A model generated the notes under the pieces. It saw only the letters and a list, made by a program, of their open reading frames with translations. It had not been told where the DNA came from and ran no database searches. Shown one piece after another: positions 9,701 to 16,184 of a stretch of DNA of 24,170 nucleotides. How positions within the stretch are numbered: the first letter of the stretch is position 1; each line of letters starts with the position of its first letter. Source of the stretch: an uncultured Burkholderiaceae bacterium (GTDB lineage Bacteria; Pseudomonadota; Gammaproteobacteria; Burkholderiales; Burkholderiaceae_F). Location of the stretch: the NCBI GenBank assembly GCA_937936215.1, contig CALGWX010000123.1:1-24170 (forward strand), in the 5' to 3' direction. A program made the translations under genes and the position numbers.

Positions 9701-10188
9701 TCTTCCACCGCGCAGGCGACCGGCACCGCACCGAGCGCATCGCGCAACACCGACGGCGCGATCTCGACCAGGTAGCCGCGACGGCCGCCGTTGATGTAGA
9801 TGCGGGGCAGGTCGAGCACGCTCGCTTCGACGTACACCGACAGCGGCTTGCGCAGCCCGAACGGCGAGGTGCCGCCCACCTGATAGCCCGTGTGGCGCTG
9901 CGCCACCTCGGGCGCGCACGGCTCGACGCGCTTGCGGCCGATCTGCCGCGCCAAGTTCTTGGTCGAGACCTTGCGGTCGCCGTGCATCAACACGATCAGC
10001 GGCCGGCTCTGCTCGTCCTGCATCACCAGGGTCTTGACCACCTGATGCTCCGGGACGCCGAGCGCCTGCGCCGAGACTGCCGTGCCGCCGTGCTCGACGT
10101 ACTCGTAGACGTGCTCCGCGAAGGCGATCCCGTTGCGGCGCAGCCAGGCGGTGGCCGGCGTCTCGGAGACATGCGCTGCCCTGCTCAT
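9697..10188 (-). CDS. ybaK: Cys-tRNA(Pro)/Cys-tRNA deacylase YbaK/EbsC
   Basis: A 163-residue single-domain trans-editing protein that hydrolyses mischarged Cys-tRNA(Pro), preventing cysteine misincorporation at proline codons. It is recognised from SETPATAWLRRNGIAF (8-23), YEYVEHGGTA, the conserved VVKTLV with Lys52 as the expected key lysine, and VGGTSPFGLRK (104-114), followed by the YINGGRRGYLVEI strand near the C-terminus. The start is the ATG at 10188, 11 bases after the xerD stop; the frame is open further upstream through xerD, but the family begins here. The stop codon lies in the end of inverted-repeat element A, so the last codons border an insertion. Confidence 0.93.
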   Translation of the reverse strand: MSRAAHVSETPATAWLRRNGIAFAEHVYEYVEHGGTAVSAQALGVPEHQVVKTLVMQDEQSRPLIVLMHGDRKVSTKNLARQIGRKRVEPCAPEVAQRHTGYQVGGTSPFGLRKPLSVYVEASVLDLPRIYINGGRRGYLVEIAPSVLRDALGAVPVACAVED

Positions 10189-10199
10189 CGCGGCGCAGT

Positions 10200-11108
10200 C
10201 TAGCCGCGCGGGTGATGGCGGGCGTGCAGCGCCGCCAGTCGCTCGCGCGCCACGTGGGTGTAGATCTGCGTCGTCGAGATGTCGGCATGGCCGAGCAGCA
10301 GCTGCACCACCCGAAGGTCGGCGCCGTGGTTCAGCAAATGGGTCGCGAAGGCGTGGCGCAGGCCGTGCGGCGACAGCGGCGCGCGGATGTCGGCGCGCAG
10401 CGCATAGCCGCGGATCAGTTTCCAGAACATCTGCCGCGTCATCGGTCCCCCGCGGCGGGTCACGAACACCGCATCGGCGGCGCGGCCTTGCAGCAGTTCG
10501 GGGCGAGACTGGGCGAGATAGCGCTCCAGCCACAGGCGCGCTTCCTCGCCGACCGGCACCACCCGTTCTTTCTGTCCCTTGCCGGTGACACGCACCAGCC
10601 CGTCGGCCAACGACACTTCCGCCAGGCGCAGCGCAACCAGTTCGGACACCCGCAGCCCGGTGGCGTAAAGCAGCTCGAGCATGGCGCGATCGCGCAGGCC
10701 GAGCGCCGTGCCCGCATCCGGCGCGGCCAGCAGTGCCTCGACCTGCGCTTCGGTCAGGGCTTGGGGGAAGCGCGGCGGCGCCTTGGCCCCGGCCAGGCGC
10801 AGCGTCGGGTCGGCAGCGATGAGCCCCTCCCGCAGCGCCCAGCGGTAGAAGCGGCGCATGGCCGCCAACCGGCGGTTGGCCGTGGTGGCGCGGCTGCCGG
10901 CAAAGCTCGCGGCGAAGTAAGCCTGCAGGTCGGAGTCGGCTGCCGCCAGTAGGCTGCCGCCCGGAAGCGCGGCGGCCAGGTGCCGCAAGTCGCGGCGATA
11001 GGCGGCCAGCGAGTTCTCCGCCAGCCCGTCTTCGAGCCACAGCGCGTCGATGAAGCGGTCGATCAGCGCCGCGTCGGCGACGGGACGTTCGGCGGCGGCG
11101 CCGGTCAT
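10200..11108 (-). CDS. xerD: site-specific tyrosine recombinase XerD
   Basis: XerD works with XerC at dif, under FtsK control, to resolve chromosome dimers. The 302-residue protein has an N-terminal SAM-like core-binding domain (IDRFIDALWLEDGLAENSLAAYRRDL, about 16-41) and a C-terminal catalytic domain with the full set: Arg153 (ATGLRVSEL), Lys177 (TGKGQK), His248 and Arg251 (PHGLRHAFAT), His274 (LLGHADISTT), and nucleophile Tyr283 (QIYTHV). The assigned ATG at 11108 gives a normal N-terminus. It coincides with the target duplication of element B, so everything upstream of the start codon is now element sequence; the only AGG lies directly against the ATG, too close for a working Shine-Dalgarno. 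Expression may therefore be altered. Confidence 0.95.
   Translation of the reverse strand: MTGAAAERPVADAALIDRFIDALWLEDGLAENSLAAYRRDLRHLAAALPGGSLLAAADSDLQAYFAASFAGSRATTANRRLAAMRRFYRWALREGLIAADPTLRLAGAKAPPRFPQALTEAQVEALLAAPDAGTALGLRDRAMLELLYATGLRVSELVALRLAEVSLADGLVRVTGKGQKERVVPVGEEARLWLERYLAQSRPELLQGRAADAVFVTRRGGPMTRQMFWKLIRGYALRADIRAPLSPHGLRHAFATHLLNHGADLRVVQLLLGHADISTTQIYTHVARERLAALHARHHPRG
11104..11108. repeat. target-site duplication GTCAT, left copy (contains xerD ATG)
   Basis: GTCAT directly outside the left end of element B, identical to 11286-11290. Its complement ATGAC contains the xerD start codon. Confidence 0.75.
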
Positions 11109-11285
11109 CCTAAAAAGCGCAGTTGCGAAGGGGCTGCAAATCCAACCCGCGATCGGAGAACGGGAATTCGCTCACCGCGCCTTCACCCCACAGGTCACTG
11201 CTCCGCAGTTGCTGCAAACCGCTGAAAACCCGCGCCGTTGCTTGCGCTCCGGCGATCGAGGCACCCCTGAACTGCGGTTTTTAGG
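11109..11285. mobile_element. MITE-like inverted-repeat element B inserted at the xerD start codon
   Basis: A 177-bp non-coding element. Its ends are CCTAAAAAGCGCAGTT (11109-11124) and the complement of CCTAAAAACCGCAGTT (11270-11285), 15 of 16 identical. It is flanked on both sides by the perfect 5-bp direct repeat GTCAT, as expected for a transposition target duplication. The terminal 9-mer CGCAGTTGC (11118-11126) recurs inside at 11204-11212, perhaps a sub-terminal binding site. No open frame of note is present, so mobilisation would need a transposase in trans. The terminal sequence differs from element A. The insertion lies between xerD and any upstream promoter. Confidence 0.75.
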
Positions 11286-11290
11286 GTCAT
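11286..11290. repeat. target-site duplication GTCAT, right copy
   Basis: GTCAT directly outside the right end of element B. Read on minus, this ATG would begin a short frame that stops inside the element after 31 codons, so it cannot serve xerD. Confidence 0.75.
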
Positions 11291-11326
11291 CGCTTCGCTA
11301 TGGTCGCCGTGGCGGCGGCGCGGGCC

Positions 11327-11361
11327 TGAAAACGACGAAGCCCGGCGCGCACCGGGCTTCG
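11327..11361 (-). terminator. intrinsic terminator after the chalcone-isomerase-like gene
   Basis: CGAAGCCCGG (11336-11345) and CCGGGCTTCG (11352-11361) form a perfect 10-bp stem with a 6-nt loop, 20 bases after the stop at 11381. On the minus strand it is followed by TCGTTTTC. It separates this gene from the element and xerD downstream. Confidence 0.85.
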
Positions 11362-11380
11362 TGGCCGCGGCATCGGGCCC

Positions 11381-11953
11381 TCAGCTGCCGAGCATGCCCT
11401 TCTTGAGGTCGGCGTCCACGGGCTTGTCGCCGAGCCACACCCGCAGCACGGCCTGGAAGAAGTCCTCGCCGGGGATGGCCGCGCCGCGCGGCTGGCCGTT
11501 GACGACGATCCGGGTGCCGGCCTCCGGCGTGAACTCGAAGTGGATTCGGTCGCCCTTTTTGGCCTGGCCGATGGCCTTGAAGTTGGCATTCAGCGTGTCG
11601 ATCTGCGCCTTGAAGCCCGCCAACTGCTGCTCGCTCAGGTTGGCTTTCAGGCCGTCGTTCAGCGCGCCGACGAAGGTGTCGGCATCGACGTCACGCAACA
11701 TCCCGATCGAGACCCGGCGTGGCCCCTTCTGCGCCAGCAGCGTCGCCGCCGAGTTCGACTTCTGCGGCACGTACAGCCCCGCCGCGTAGACCTTGAAAAA
11801 AGCCCGCGTGCGCAGCCCGGCGCCATTAAGTTGCAGCGACTGGCCGCCGACCTCGATGGTCGGCTCGAACTTCACGCCCTCCACTTCGACCGTCTGCGCC
11901 TGCGCCAGCGCGCCGGCAACGGAAAGGATCACTGCCGCGAGTAACCGTTTCAT
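11381..11953 (-). CDS. exported chalcone isomerase-fold protein
   Basis: A 190-residue protein of the bacterial chalcone-isomerase-like (Chalcone_3 type) family. Residues 1-19 (MKRLLAAVILSVAGALAQA) form a typical signal peptide with a probable AQA cleavage site, so the mature protein should be periplasmic. Family features are VEVEGVKFEPTIEVGGQSLQLNGAGLR split over about 22-48, FKVYAAGLYVPQKS, the RRVSIGMLRDVDADTF stretch, and the late GEDFFQAVLRVWLGDKPVDADLKKGMLG. Bacterial members are not flavonoid enzymes as a rule; fatty-acid or hydrophobic ligand binding has been suggested for the fold, and the true role is unknown. A good AGGAGA ribosome site precedes the ATG. It is followed by a strong terminator; ispH ends 22 bases upstream. 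Confidence 0.87.
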   Translation of the reverse strand: MKRLLAAVILSVAGALAQAQTVEVEGVKFEPTIEVGGQSLQLNGAGLRTRAFFKVYAAGLYVPQKSNSAATLLAQKGPRRVSIGMLRDVDADTFVGALNDGLKANLSEQQLAGFKAQIDTLNANFKAIGQAKKGDRIHFEFTPEAGTRIVVNGQPRGAAIPGEDFFQAVLRVWLGDKPVDADLKKGMLGS

Positions 11954-11975
11954 CGGGGTGTCTCCTGGGTTGGAC

Positions 11976-12932
11976 TCACTTCGCGGCTACGGTCGGCTCT
12001 GCGCCGGCCGTCCGGCCGAGACCCTTGGGCAGGGGGAAGACGACGCGCTCCTCGACGCCCTGAAGGGCGCGAACGCTGCCGGCGCCCAGTTGCCGCAACT
12101 TCTCGATCAGCGCCTGCACGAGGGATTCCGGCGCCGATGCGCCAGCGGTCACCCCGACGCGGCGCTTGCCCTGCAGCCAGGCCGGATCGACGCCGTCAGC
12201 GCTGTCGACGAGATAGGCCGGCACGCCGGCGCGCTGCGCGACCTCGCGCAGACGGTTGGAGTTCGAGCTGGACTGGCTGCCGATGACGATGACCACGTCG
12301 ACCTGCGGCGCCATCACCTTGACCGCGTCCTGCCGGTTCTGCGTCGCATAGCAGATGTCGGCCTTTTTCGGCGCCAGGATGTCCGGAAAGCGCTGCTTCA
12401 GCGCGGCGACGATCTGCGCTGCGTCGTCGATCGACAGCGTGGTCTGCGTCACATAGGCCAGGCGCGACGGATCGCGCACCGTAAGCCTGGCCACGTCCTC
12501 GACCGACTCGACGAGATGAATGCCCGCATCGACCTGCCCCATCGTGCCCTCGACCTCGGGATGGCCGGCATGGCCGATCATGATCACCTCGCGGCCGTCG
12601 GCGCGCATCCGCTCCACCTCGACGTGGACCTTGGTGACCAACGGGCAGGTGGCGTCGAACACGTGCAGGCCCCGCGCCTGCGCCTCGGCGCGCACCGCCT
12701 TCGACACGCCGTGGGCGGAGAACACCACCGTGGCGCCTGGCGGGACCTGCCGCAACTCGTCGACGAATACCGCGCCCTTGGCGCGCAGGTCGGCCACCAC
12801 GTGGGTGTTGTGCACGATCTCGTGCCGCACGTAAATCGGCGCCCCATGGACCTGCAGCGCGCGCTCGACGATCTCGATCGCGCGGTCGACCCCGGCGCAG
12901 AATCCGCGCGGCTGCGCGAGCAGCACTTCCAT
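11976..12932 (-). CDS. ispH: 4-hydroxy-3-methylbut-2-enyl diphosphate reductase IspH
   Basis: The last enzyme of the MEP isoprenoid pathway; it reduces HMBPP to IPP and DMAPP with a [4Fe-4S] cluster. The 318 residues show the three cluster cysteines Cys12 (GFCAGVDRAI), Cys96 (DATCPLV) and Cys194 (ADICYATQNRQ), and substrate-binding His41 (EIVHN), His74 (SAHGVS), His124 and catalytic Glu126 (HAGHPEVEGT), plus QSSSNSNRL and the late TAGASAPE. Length is normal. Its ATG overlaps the fkpB stop by one base (TGATG), so translation is probably coupled; the fkpB-ispH pairing is a widespread proteobacterial arrangement. Confidence 0.97.
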   Translation of the reverse strand: MEVLLAQPRGFCAGVDRAIEIVERALQVHGAPIYVRHEIVHNTHVVADLRAKGAVFVDELRQVPPGATVVFSAHGVSKAVRAEAQARGLHVFDATCPLVTKVHVEVERMRADGREVIMIGHAGHPEVEGTMGQVDAGIHLVESVEDVARLTVRDPSRLAYVTQTTLSIDDAAQIVAALKQRFPDILAPKKADICYATQNRQDAVKVMAPQVDVVIVIGSQSSSNSNRLREVAQRAGVPAYLVDSADGVDPAWLQGKRRVGVTAGASAPESLVQALIEKLRQLGAGSVRALQGVEERVVFPLPKGLGRTAGAEPTVAAK

Positions 12933-13381
12933 CAGAGCACTCCGATCACGCGCACCGAAAAGCGCAGCGGCAAGCCGGCCAGGGGATGGTTGAAGTCGAC
13001 GACCACGCGGCGCTCGTCGCGCGCCTTCAGCACGCCGGCAACGCGCCCCCGGTCGGGATCGTTGAACTCGACCACGTCGCCCGGCGAGAACTCCGCCTCC
13101 GGCCCCGCGTGCCGGTCGAACGCCGCGCGCGAGATCGACTGCACCAGCTCGGCGCTGCGCTCGCCAAACGCCTCGGACGGCGCCAGCTCGAAACTGGCCT
13201 CCTCGCCCTCAGCCAGCCCGATCAGCCGCGATTCGAGGCCTGCGGCCAGGTGCCCCTGCCCCAACTGCCAGGTTGCCGGCCGGCCGCCGAGCGTGCTCAT
13301 GACCTCGCGCTCGGCGCCATCGACCACGGCGGCGAGCCGATAATGCAGGGTCACGTGGGAGTTTGGCTCGACGCGGCTCAT
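12932..13381 (-). CDS. fkpB: FKBP-type peptidyl-prolyl cis-trans isomerase, SlpA/FkpB type
   Basis: A 149-residue SlpA-like prolyl isomerase: a short FKBP domain with an IF (insert-in-flap) chaperone domain. Recognisable parts are SHVTLHYRLAAVVDG at the N-terminus, the LGQGHLAAGLESRLIGLAEGE segment of the FKBP core, the SEAFGERSAELVQSISRAAF insert, and the returning VVDFNHPLAGLPLRFSVRV strand. The start MSRVEPNSHVTLHY at 13381 fits the family; a start 12 codons further upstream would overlap radC and has no family support. It lies directly upstream of ispH with a one-base overlap, suggesting co-translation. Confidence 0.92.
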   Translation of the reverse strand: MSRVEPNSHVTLHYRLAAVVDGAEREVMSTLGGRPATWQLGQGHLAAGLESRLIGLAEGEEASFELAPSEAFGERSAELVQSISRAAFDRHAGPEAEFSPGDVVEFNDPDRGRVAGVLKARDERRVVVDFNHPLAGLPLRFSVRVIGVL

Positions 13382-13433
13382 GGCGGGCAGGCAACGAACG
13401 AACGGCATTCTAGCCAACGGTCAACGCCGAACC

Positions 13434-14102
13434 GTGCGCGACTGGCCGGAAGCCGAGCGCCCCCGCGAGCGGCTCCTGCGGCAGGGCCCGCAGGCATTGT
13501 CGGAAGCCGAGCTGCTCGCCGTCTTCCTGCGCATCGGTCTTCCCGGGCGCAGCGTGATCGACCTGGCGCGCGGCGCGATCGAGCGCTTCGGTTCACTGAA
13601 CGGCCTGCTCAGCGCGCCGGCGAGCGAGATCCAGGCGATGGCAGGCTTCGGCCCGGCCAAGTGCGCGCAACTGCTGGCGGTCGTCGAGCTGGCGCGGCGG
13701 GCGCTGCGGGAACAGGTGCAGCGCGAGTGCCTGCTCGATTCTCCCGACCGGGTCCGCGACTACCTGCGGCTGCGCATCGCGCGCCTGCCGCACGAGGCGT
13801 TCATCGGCCTGTTCCTCGACGCGCAGAACCGGCTGATCCGCGACGAGGATCTGTTCACCGGCACGCTGACGCAGACCAGCGTGTATCCGCGCGAGGTGGT
13901 CAAGCGCGCGCTGCAGCACAACGCCGCCGCGGTGATCTTCGCCCACAACCACCCTTCCGGCCTGGCCGAGCCCAGCCGGGCCGATGAACTGCTCACACGC
14001 GCGCTGCGCGATGCCCTGGCGCTGGTCGACGTGCGGGTGCTCGACCACGTGATCGTCGCCGGCCACGCCAGTGTGTCGTTCGCCGAGCGCGGGTTGTTGT
14101 AG
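13434..14102 (+). CDS. radC: RadC/UPF0758 JAB-domain (JAMM) protein
   Basis: A RadC-family protein; despite the name, a DNA-repair role is not well supported in E. coli. The N-terminal part holds a UPF0758 helical region with a helix-hairpin-helix-like MAGFGPAKCAQL. The C-terminal JAMM metalloprotease-like domain shows EAFIGLFLDAQNRL, the zinc motif HNHPSG and a downstream Asp in SRADELL, so the metal site looks intact. I place the start at a GTG (13434) giving MRDWPEAERPRERLL, close to the usual family N-terminus, 222 residues. An in-frame ATG at 13380 would add 18 atypical residues and overlap the divergent fkpB start; neither start has a strong Shine-Dalgarno. Confidence 0.9.
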   Translation: MRDWPEAERPRERLLRQGPQALSEAELLAVFLRIGLPGRSVIDLARGAIERFGSLNGLLSAPASEIQAMAGFGPAKCAQLLAVVELARRALREQVQRECLLDSPDRVRDYLRLRIARLPHEAFIGLFLDAQNRLIRDEDLFTGTLTQTSVYPREVVKRALQHNAAAVIFAHNHPSGLAEPSRADELLTRALRDALALVDVRVLDHVIVAGHASVSFAERGLL

Positions 14103-14268
14103 TCCTTGGCGACGGGCTGCGCCGTGCCCGCCGGGCCTTGCCGGCCGATGGCGGGCAACGCCTTCGAACCGACGTCACCGCGGCCGTCGCGTGGCACTGC
14201 CGCGGCGCGCAGGGGCGGCGTCGCCGGCCTGCGCCCGGCACCGGCAGGAGGCAAGGACAAGCCCGCCG

Positions 14269-14298
14269 CTGGCTCCATCCTTTCGTCGTCGGTATACT
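14269..14298 (+). promoter_or_regulatory. candidate promoter for rpmB-rpmG
   Basis: TATACT at 14293-14298 is a good -10, 87 bases upstream of the rpmB ATG; CTGGCT at 14269-14274 is a weak -35 at 18 bases. The rest of the 282-base gap 14103-14384 holds only an 8-bp inverted repeat (14125-14132 with 14150-14157) without a U-tract. Confidence 0.5.
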
Positions 14299-14384
14299 TC
14301 ACCGCTTTGAATTTCCGGCAGGCGCGCCTTCGCGGCGTTGCGGGGCAAGTCAGGAACCGCCTGCCGTCAAGCGAGGAATGAACC

Positions 14385-14618
14385 ATGGCACGGGTGTGTC
14401 AAGTCACCGGGAAGAAGCCGCTGGTCGGCAACAACGTTTCGCACGCCAATAACAAGACGCGGCGTCGCTTCCTGCCCAATCTGCAGGATCGCCGCTTCTG
14501 GGTTGAGAGCGAGAAGCGCTGGGTCCGCCTGCGTCTGACCACCGCCGGCCTGCGCACGATCGAAAAGCACGGCATCGACGCGGTGCTCGCCGACCTGCGC
14601 CGCCGCGGCGAAATCTAG
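14385..14618 (+). CDS. rpmB: 50S ribosomal protein L28
   Basis: A 77-residue basic large-subunit protein. MARVCQVTGKKPLVGNNVSHANNKTRRRFLPNLQ, seen as successive short motifs, is diagnostic of L28, as are RFWVESEKRWVRLRLTTAGLRTIEKHGID and normal length. A GAGG ribosome site lies upstream of the ATG. It is the first gene of the conserved rpmB-rpmG pair; rpmG follows after 20 bases. Confidence 0.97.
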   Translation: MARVCQVTGKKPLVGNNVSHANNKTRRRFLPNLQDRRFWVESEKRWVRLRLTTAGLRTIEKHGIDAVLADLRRRGEI

Positions 14619-14638
14619 GACTGCAAGGGAGAGCGACC

Positions 14639-14806
14639 ATGGCTAAAGGCGCCCGCGAAAAGATCAAGCTGGAATCGACGGCCGGCACCGGCCACTTCTA
14701 CACCACCACGAAGAACAAGCGCACCACGCCGGACAAGTTGCAGCTGATGAAGTTCGACCCAGTGGCGCGCAAGCACGTCGCCTATAAAGAGACCAAGCTC
14801 AAGTAG
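14639..14806 (+). CDS. rpmG: 50S ribosomal protein L33
   Basis: A 55-residue large-subunit protein, MAKGAREKIKLESTAGTGHF followed by YTTTKNKRTTPDKLQLMKFDP and the end KHVAYKETKLK. It is the cysteine-free, zinc-independent form of L33 typical of proteobacteria. An AAGGGAGAG ribosome site lies just upstream. It is cotranscribed with rpmB and ends 12 bases before a strong terminator. Confidence 0.97.
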   Translation: MAKGAREKIKLESTAGTGHFYTTTKNKRTTPDKLQLMKFDPVARKHVAYKETKLK

Positions 14807-14818
14807 CGCTTGGCGAAG

Positions 14819-14859
14819 GGGCAACAAAAAACCGGCCGCTGGCCGGTTTTTTGTTGCCC
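14819..14859. terminator. strong bidirectional intrinsic terminator between rpmG and the desaturase gene
   Basis: A perfect 19-bp inverted repeat: GGGCAACAAAAAACCGGCC (14819-14837), loop GCT, then its exact complement (14841-14859). An A6 tract on the left and T6 tract on the right flank the central 6-bp CCGGCC/GGCCGG stem, so it is a terminator in both directions and serves the two convergent units. Confidence 0.93.
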
Positions 14860-14878
14860 GCTTCCGCGGTGGCGCCTG

Positions 14879-16078
14879 CTACGACACCGCCGGCGCGTAG
14901 CTGCGGATGCGCAGCGCCGCATCCTGCAGGGCGCGGATGCCGCTGGCCTCGGCGCGGGCGATCCAGTCCTGCAAGTTGGCCAGCATCTGCTCGCGCGAGG
15001 CGTTACCGCGCTCCCAGATCGCCGCCAGCTCGGCGCGCATCTCCACCAGCGTCTGCAGCGGCCGGCTGCGGCCGAGCAGTTCGCGCAGCGTCTGCTGCTG
15101 CGCCGGCGGAATCGCCGCCACGTCCGACTTGCGCAGCCACCGGCGCAGCGCCGCGAAGCGCTGCTTTTCCGCGGACGGCAGGCCGAGCCGGCGCAGCTCC
15201 TCGTTGAGCGTGGCGCGCAGGCCGCGCGCATAGCGCGACAGCAGGTCATAGCGGTTGGCAATGACAGCCTGCAGCGTCTGCACGTCGATCCCCGGGCGCG
15301 GCTCGGCCACCTTGGGCACCGGCGCCACCCGCAGCACCTTGGCCAAGCCGAGCACGGACAGGATGCGGATGTAGGCCCAGCCCAGATCGAACTCGAACCA
15401 CTTGCTCGACAGCTTGGCCGAGGTCGGATAGGTGTGGTGGTTGTTGTGCAACTCCTCGCCGCCGATCAGGATGCCCCAGGGGCTGATGTTGGTCGCGGCA
15501 TCCGGGCTGTCGTAGTTGCGGTAACCCCAGTAGTGGCCGATGCCGTTGATCACGCCAGCGGCAAAAAACGGGATCCAGATCATCTGCACCGCCCACACCG
15601 CGATGCCAGCGGCGCCGAACAGGATGAGGTCGGCGCCGAGCATCACCCCGCAGCCTTGCCAGGTGAAGCGCGAATAGACGTTCCTCTCCAGCCAGTCGTT
15701 CGGCGTGCCCTGGCCGTAGCGGGCCAGGGTCTCGGCGTTGTTCGCCTCGTCCATGTAAAGCTCGGCACCCTGCCAAAGCACCTTGCGGATGCCGCGCGTC
15801 TGCGGGCTGTGCGGGTCTTCCGGCGTCTCGCACTTGGCGTGGTGCTTGCGGTGGATCGCCACCCACTCCTTGGTCTGCATGCCAGTGGTCAGCCACAGCC
15901 AGGCGCGGAAGAAGTGCGAGACGATCGGATGAACGTCCAGCGCCCGGTGCGCCTGCGAGCGGTGCAGATAGATGGTCACCGCGGCGATGGTGACGTGGGT
16001 GAGCAGCAGCGTGGCCAGGATGAGCTGCCACCAGGACAGGTTCAGCACGCCACCATCGAGAAATTCAAGGAAATACAT
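14879..16078 (-). CDS. membrane acyl (fatty acid) desaturase
   Basis: A 399-residue integral-membrane di-iron desaturase that introduces a double bond into a fatty acyl chain (acyl-CoA or lipid-bound; the substrate cannot be told from sequence). The histidine boxes are complete: HRSQAH (39-44), HRKHH (76-80) and HNNHH (211-215), with an additional His in GHYWGYRNY (about 181-189). Hydrophobic segments lie near 16-37, 50-66 and 145-178. Residues beyond about 275 form a soluble, Arg/Leu-rich helical extension; a similar extension is known in related desaturases of Pseudomonas and betaproteobacteria. A GGAGG ribosome site precedes the ATG at 16078. It is monocistronic, convergent with rpmB-rpmG. 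Confidence 0.92.
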   Translation of the reverse strand: MYFLEFLDGGVLNLSWWQLILATLLLTHVTIAAVTIYLHRSQAHRALDVHPIVSHFFRAWLWLTTGMQTKEWVAIHRKHHAKCETPEDPHSPQTRGIRKVLWQGAELYMDEANNAETLARYGQGTPNDWLERNVYSRFTWQGCGVMLGADLILFGAAGIAVWAVQMIWIPFFAAGVINGIGHYWGYRNYDSPDAATNISPWGILIGGEELHNNHHTYPTSAKLSSKWFEFDLGWAYIRILSVLGLAKVLRVAPVPKVAEPRPGIDVQTLQAVIANRYDLLSRYARGLRATLNEELRRLGLPSAEKQRFAALRRWLRKSDVAAIPPAQQQTLRELLGRSRPLQTLVEMRAELAAIWERGNASREQMLANLQDWIARAEASGIRALQDAALRIRSYAPAVS

Positions 16079-16124
16079 TCAACCTCCGAAGTCGCCCGCG
16101 GCCGATGCCGCAGGTCAGTCGCCC

Positions 16125-16130
16125 ATTGTA
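16125..16130 (-). promoter_or_regulatory. -10 element for the desaturase gene
   Basis: TACAAT on the minus strand, 46 bases upstream of the desaturase ATG, in the context CGTACAATGGGCG. No clear -35 is seen in the GC-rich sequence upstream. Confidence 0.5.
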
Positions 16131-16184
16131 CGGGCGGCGGTGGCCGCAGCCTACCGGGCTCGCCCCGCGGCCGTTTGCGCCAGG

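Noticed and set aside
13380..13433. An 18-codon N-terminal extension of radC from an ATG at 13380.
   Set aside because: It overlaps the divergent fkpB start, has no good ribosome site and adds residues not typical of the family; the GTG at 13434 fits better, although this is not certain.
14125..14157. An 8-bp inverted repeat (TGCCCGCC/GGCGGGCA) after radC, considered as a terminator.
   Set aside because: 17-nt loop and no following U-tract; such repeats arise easily in GC-rich sequence.
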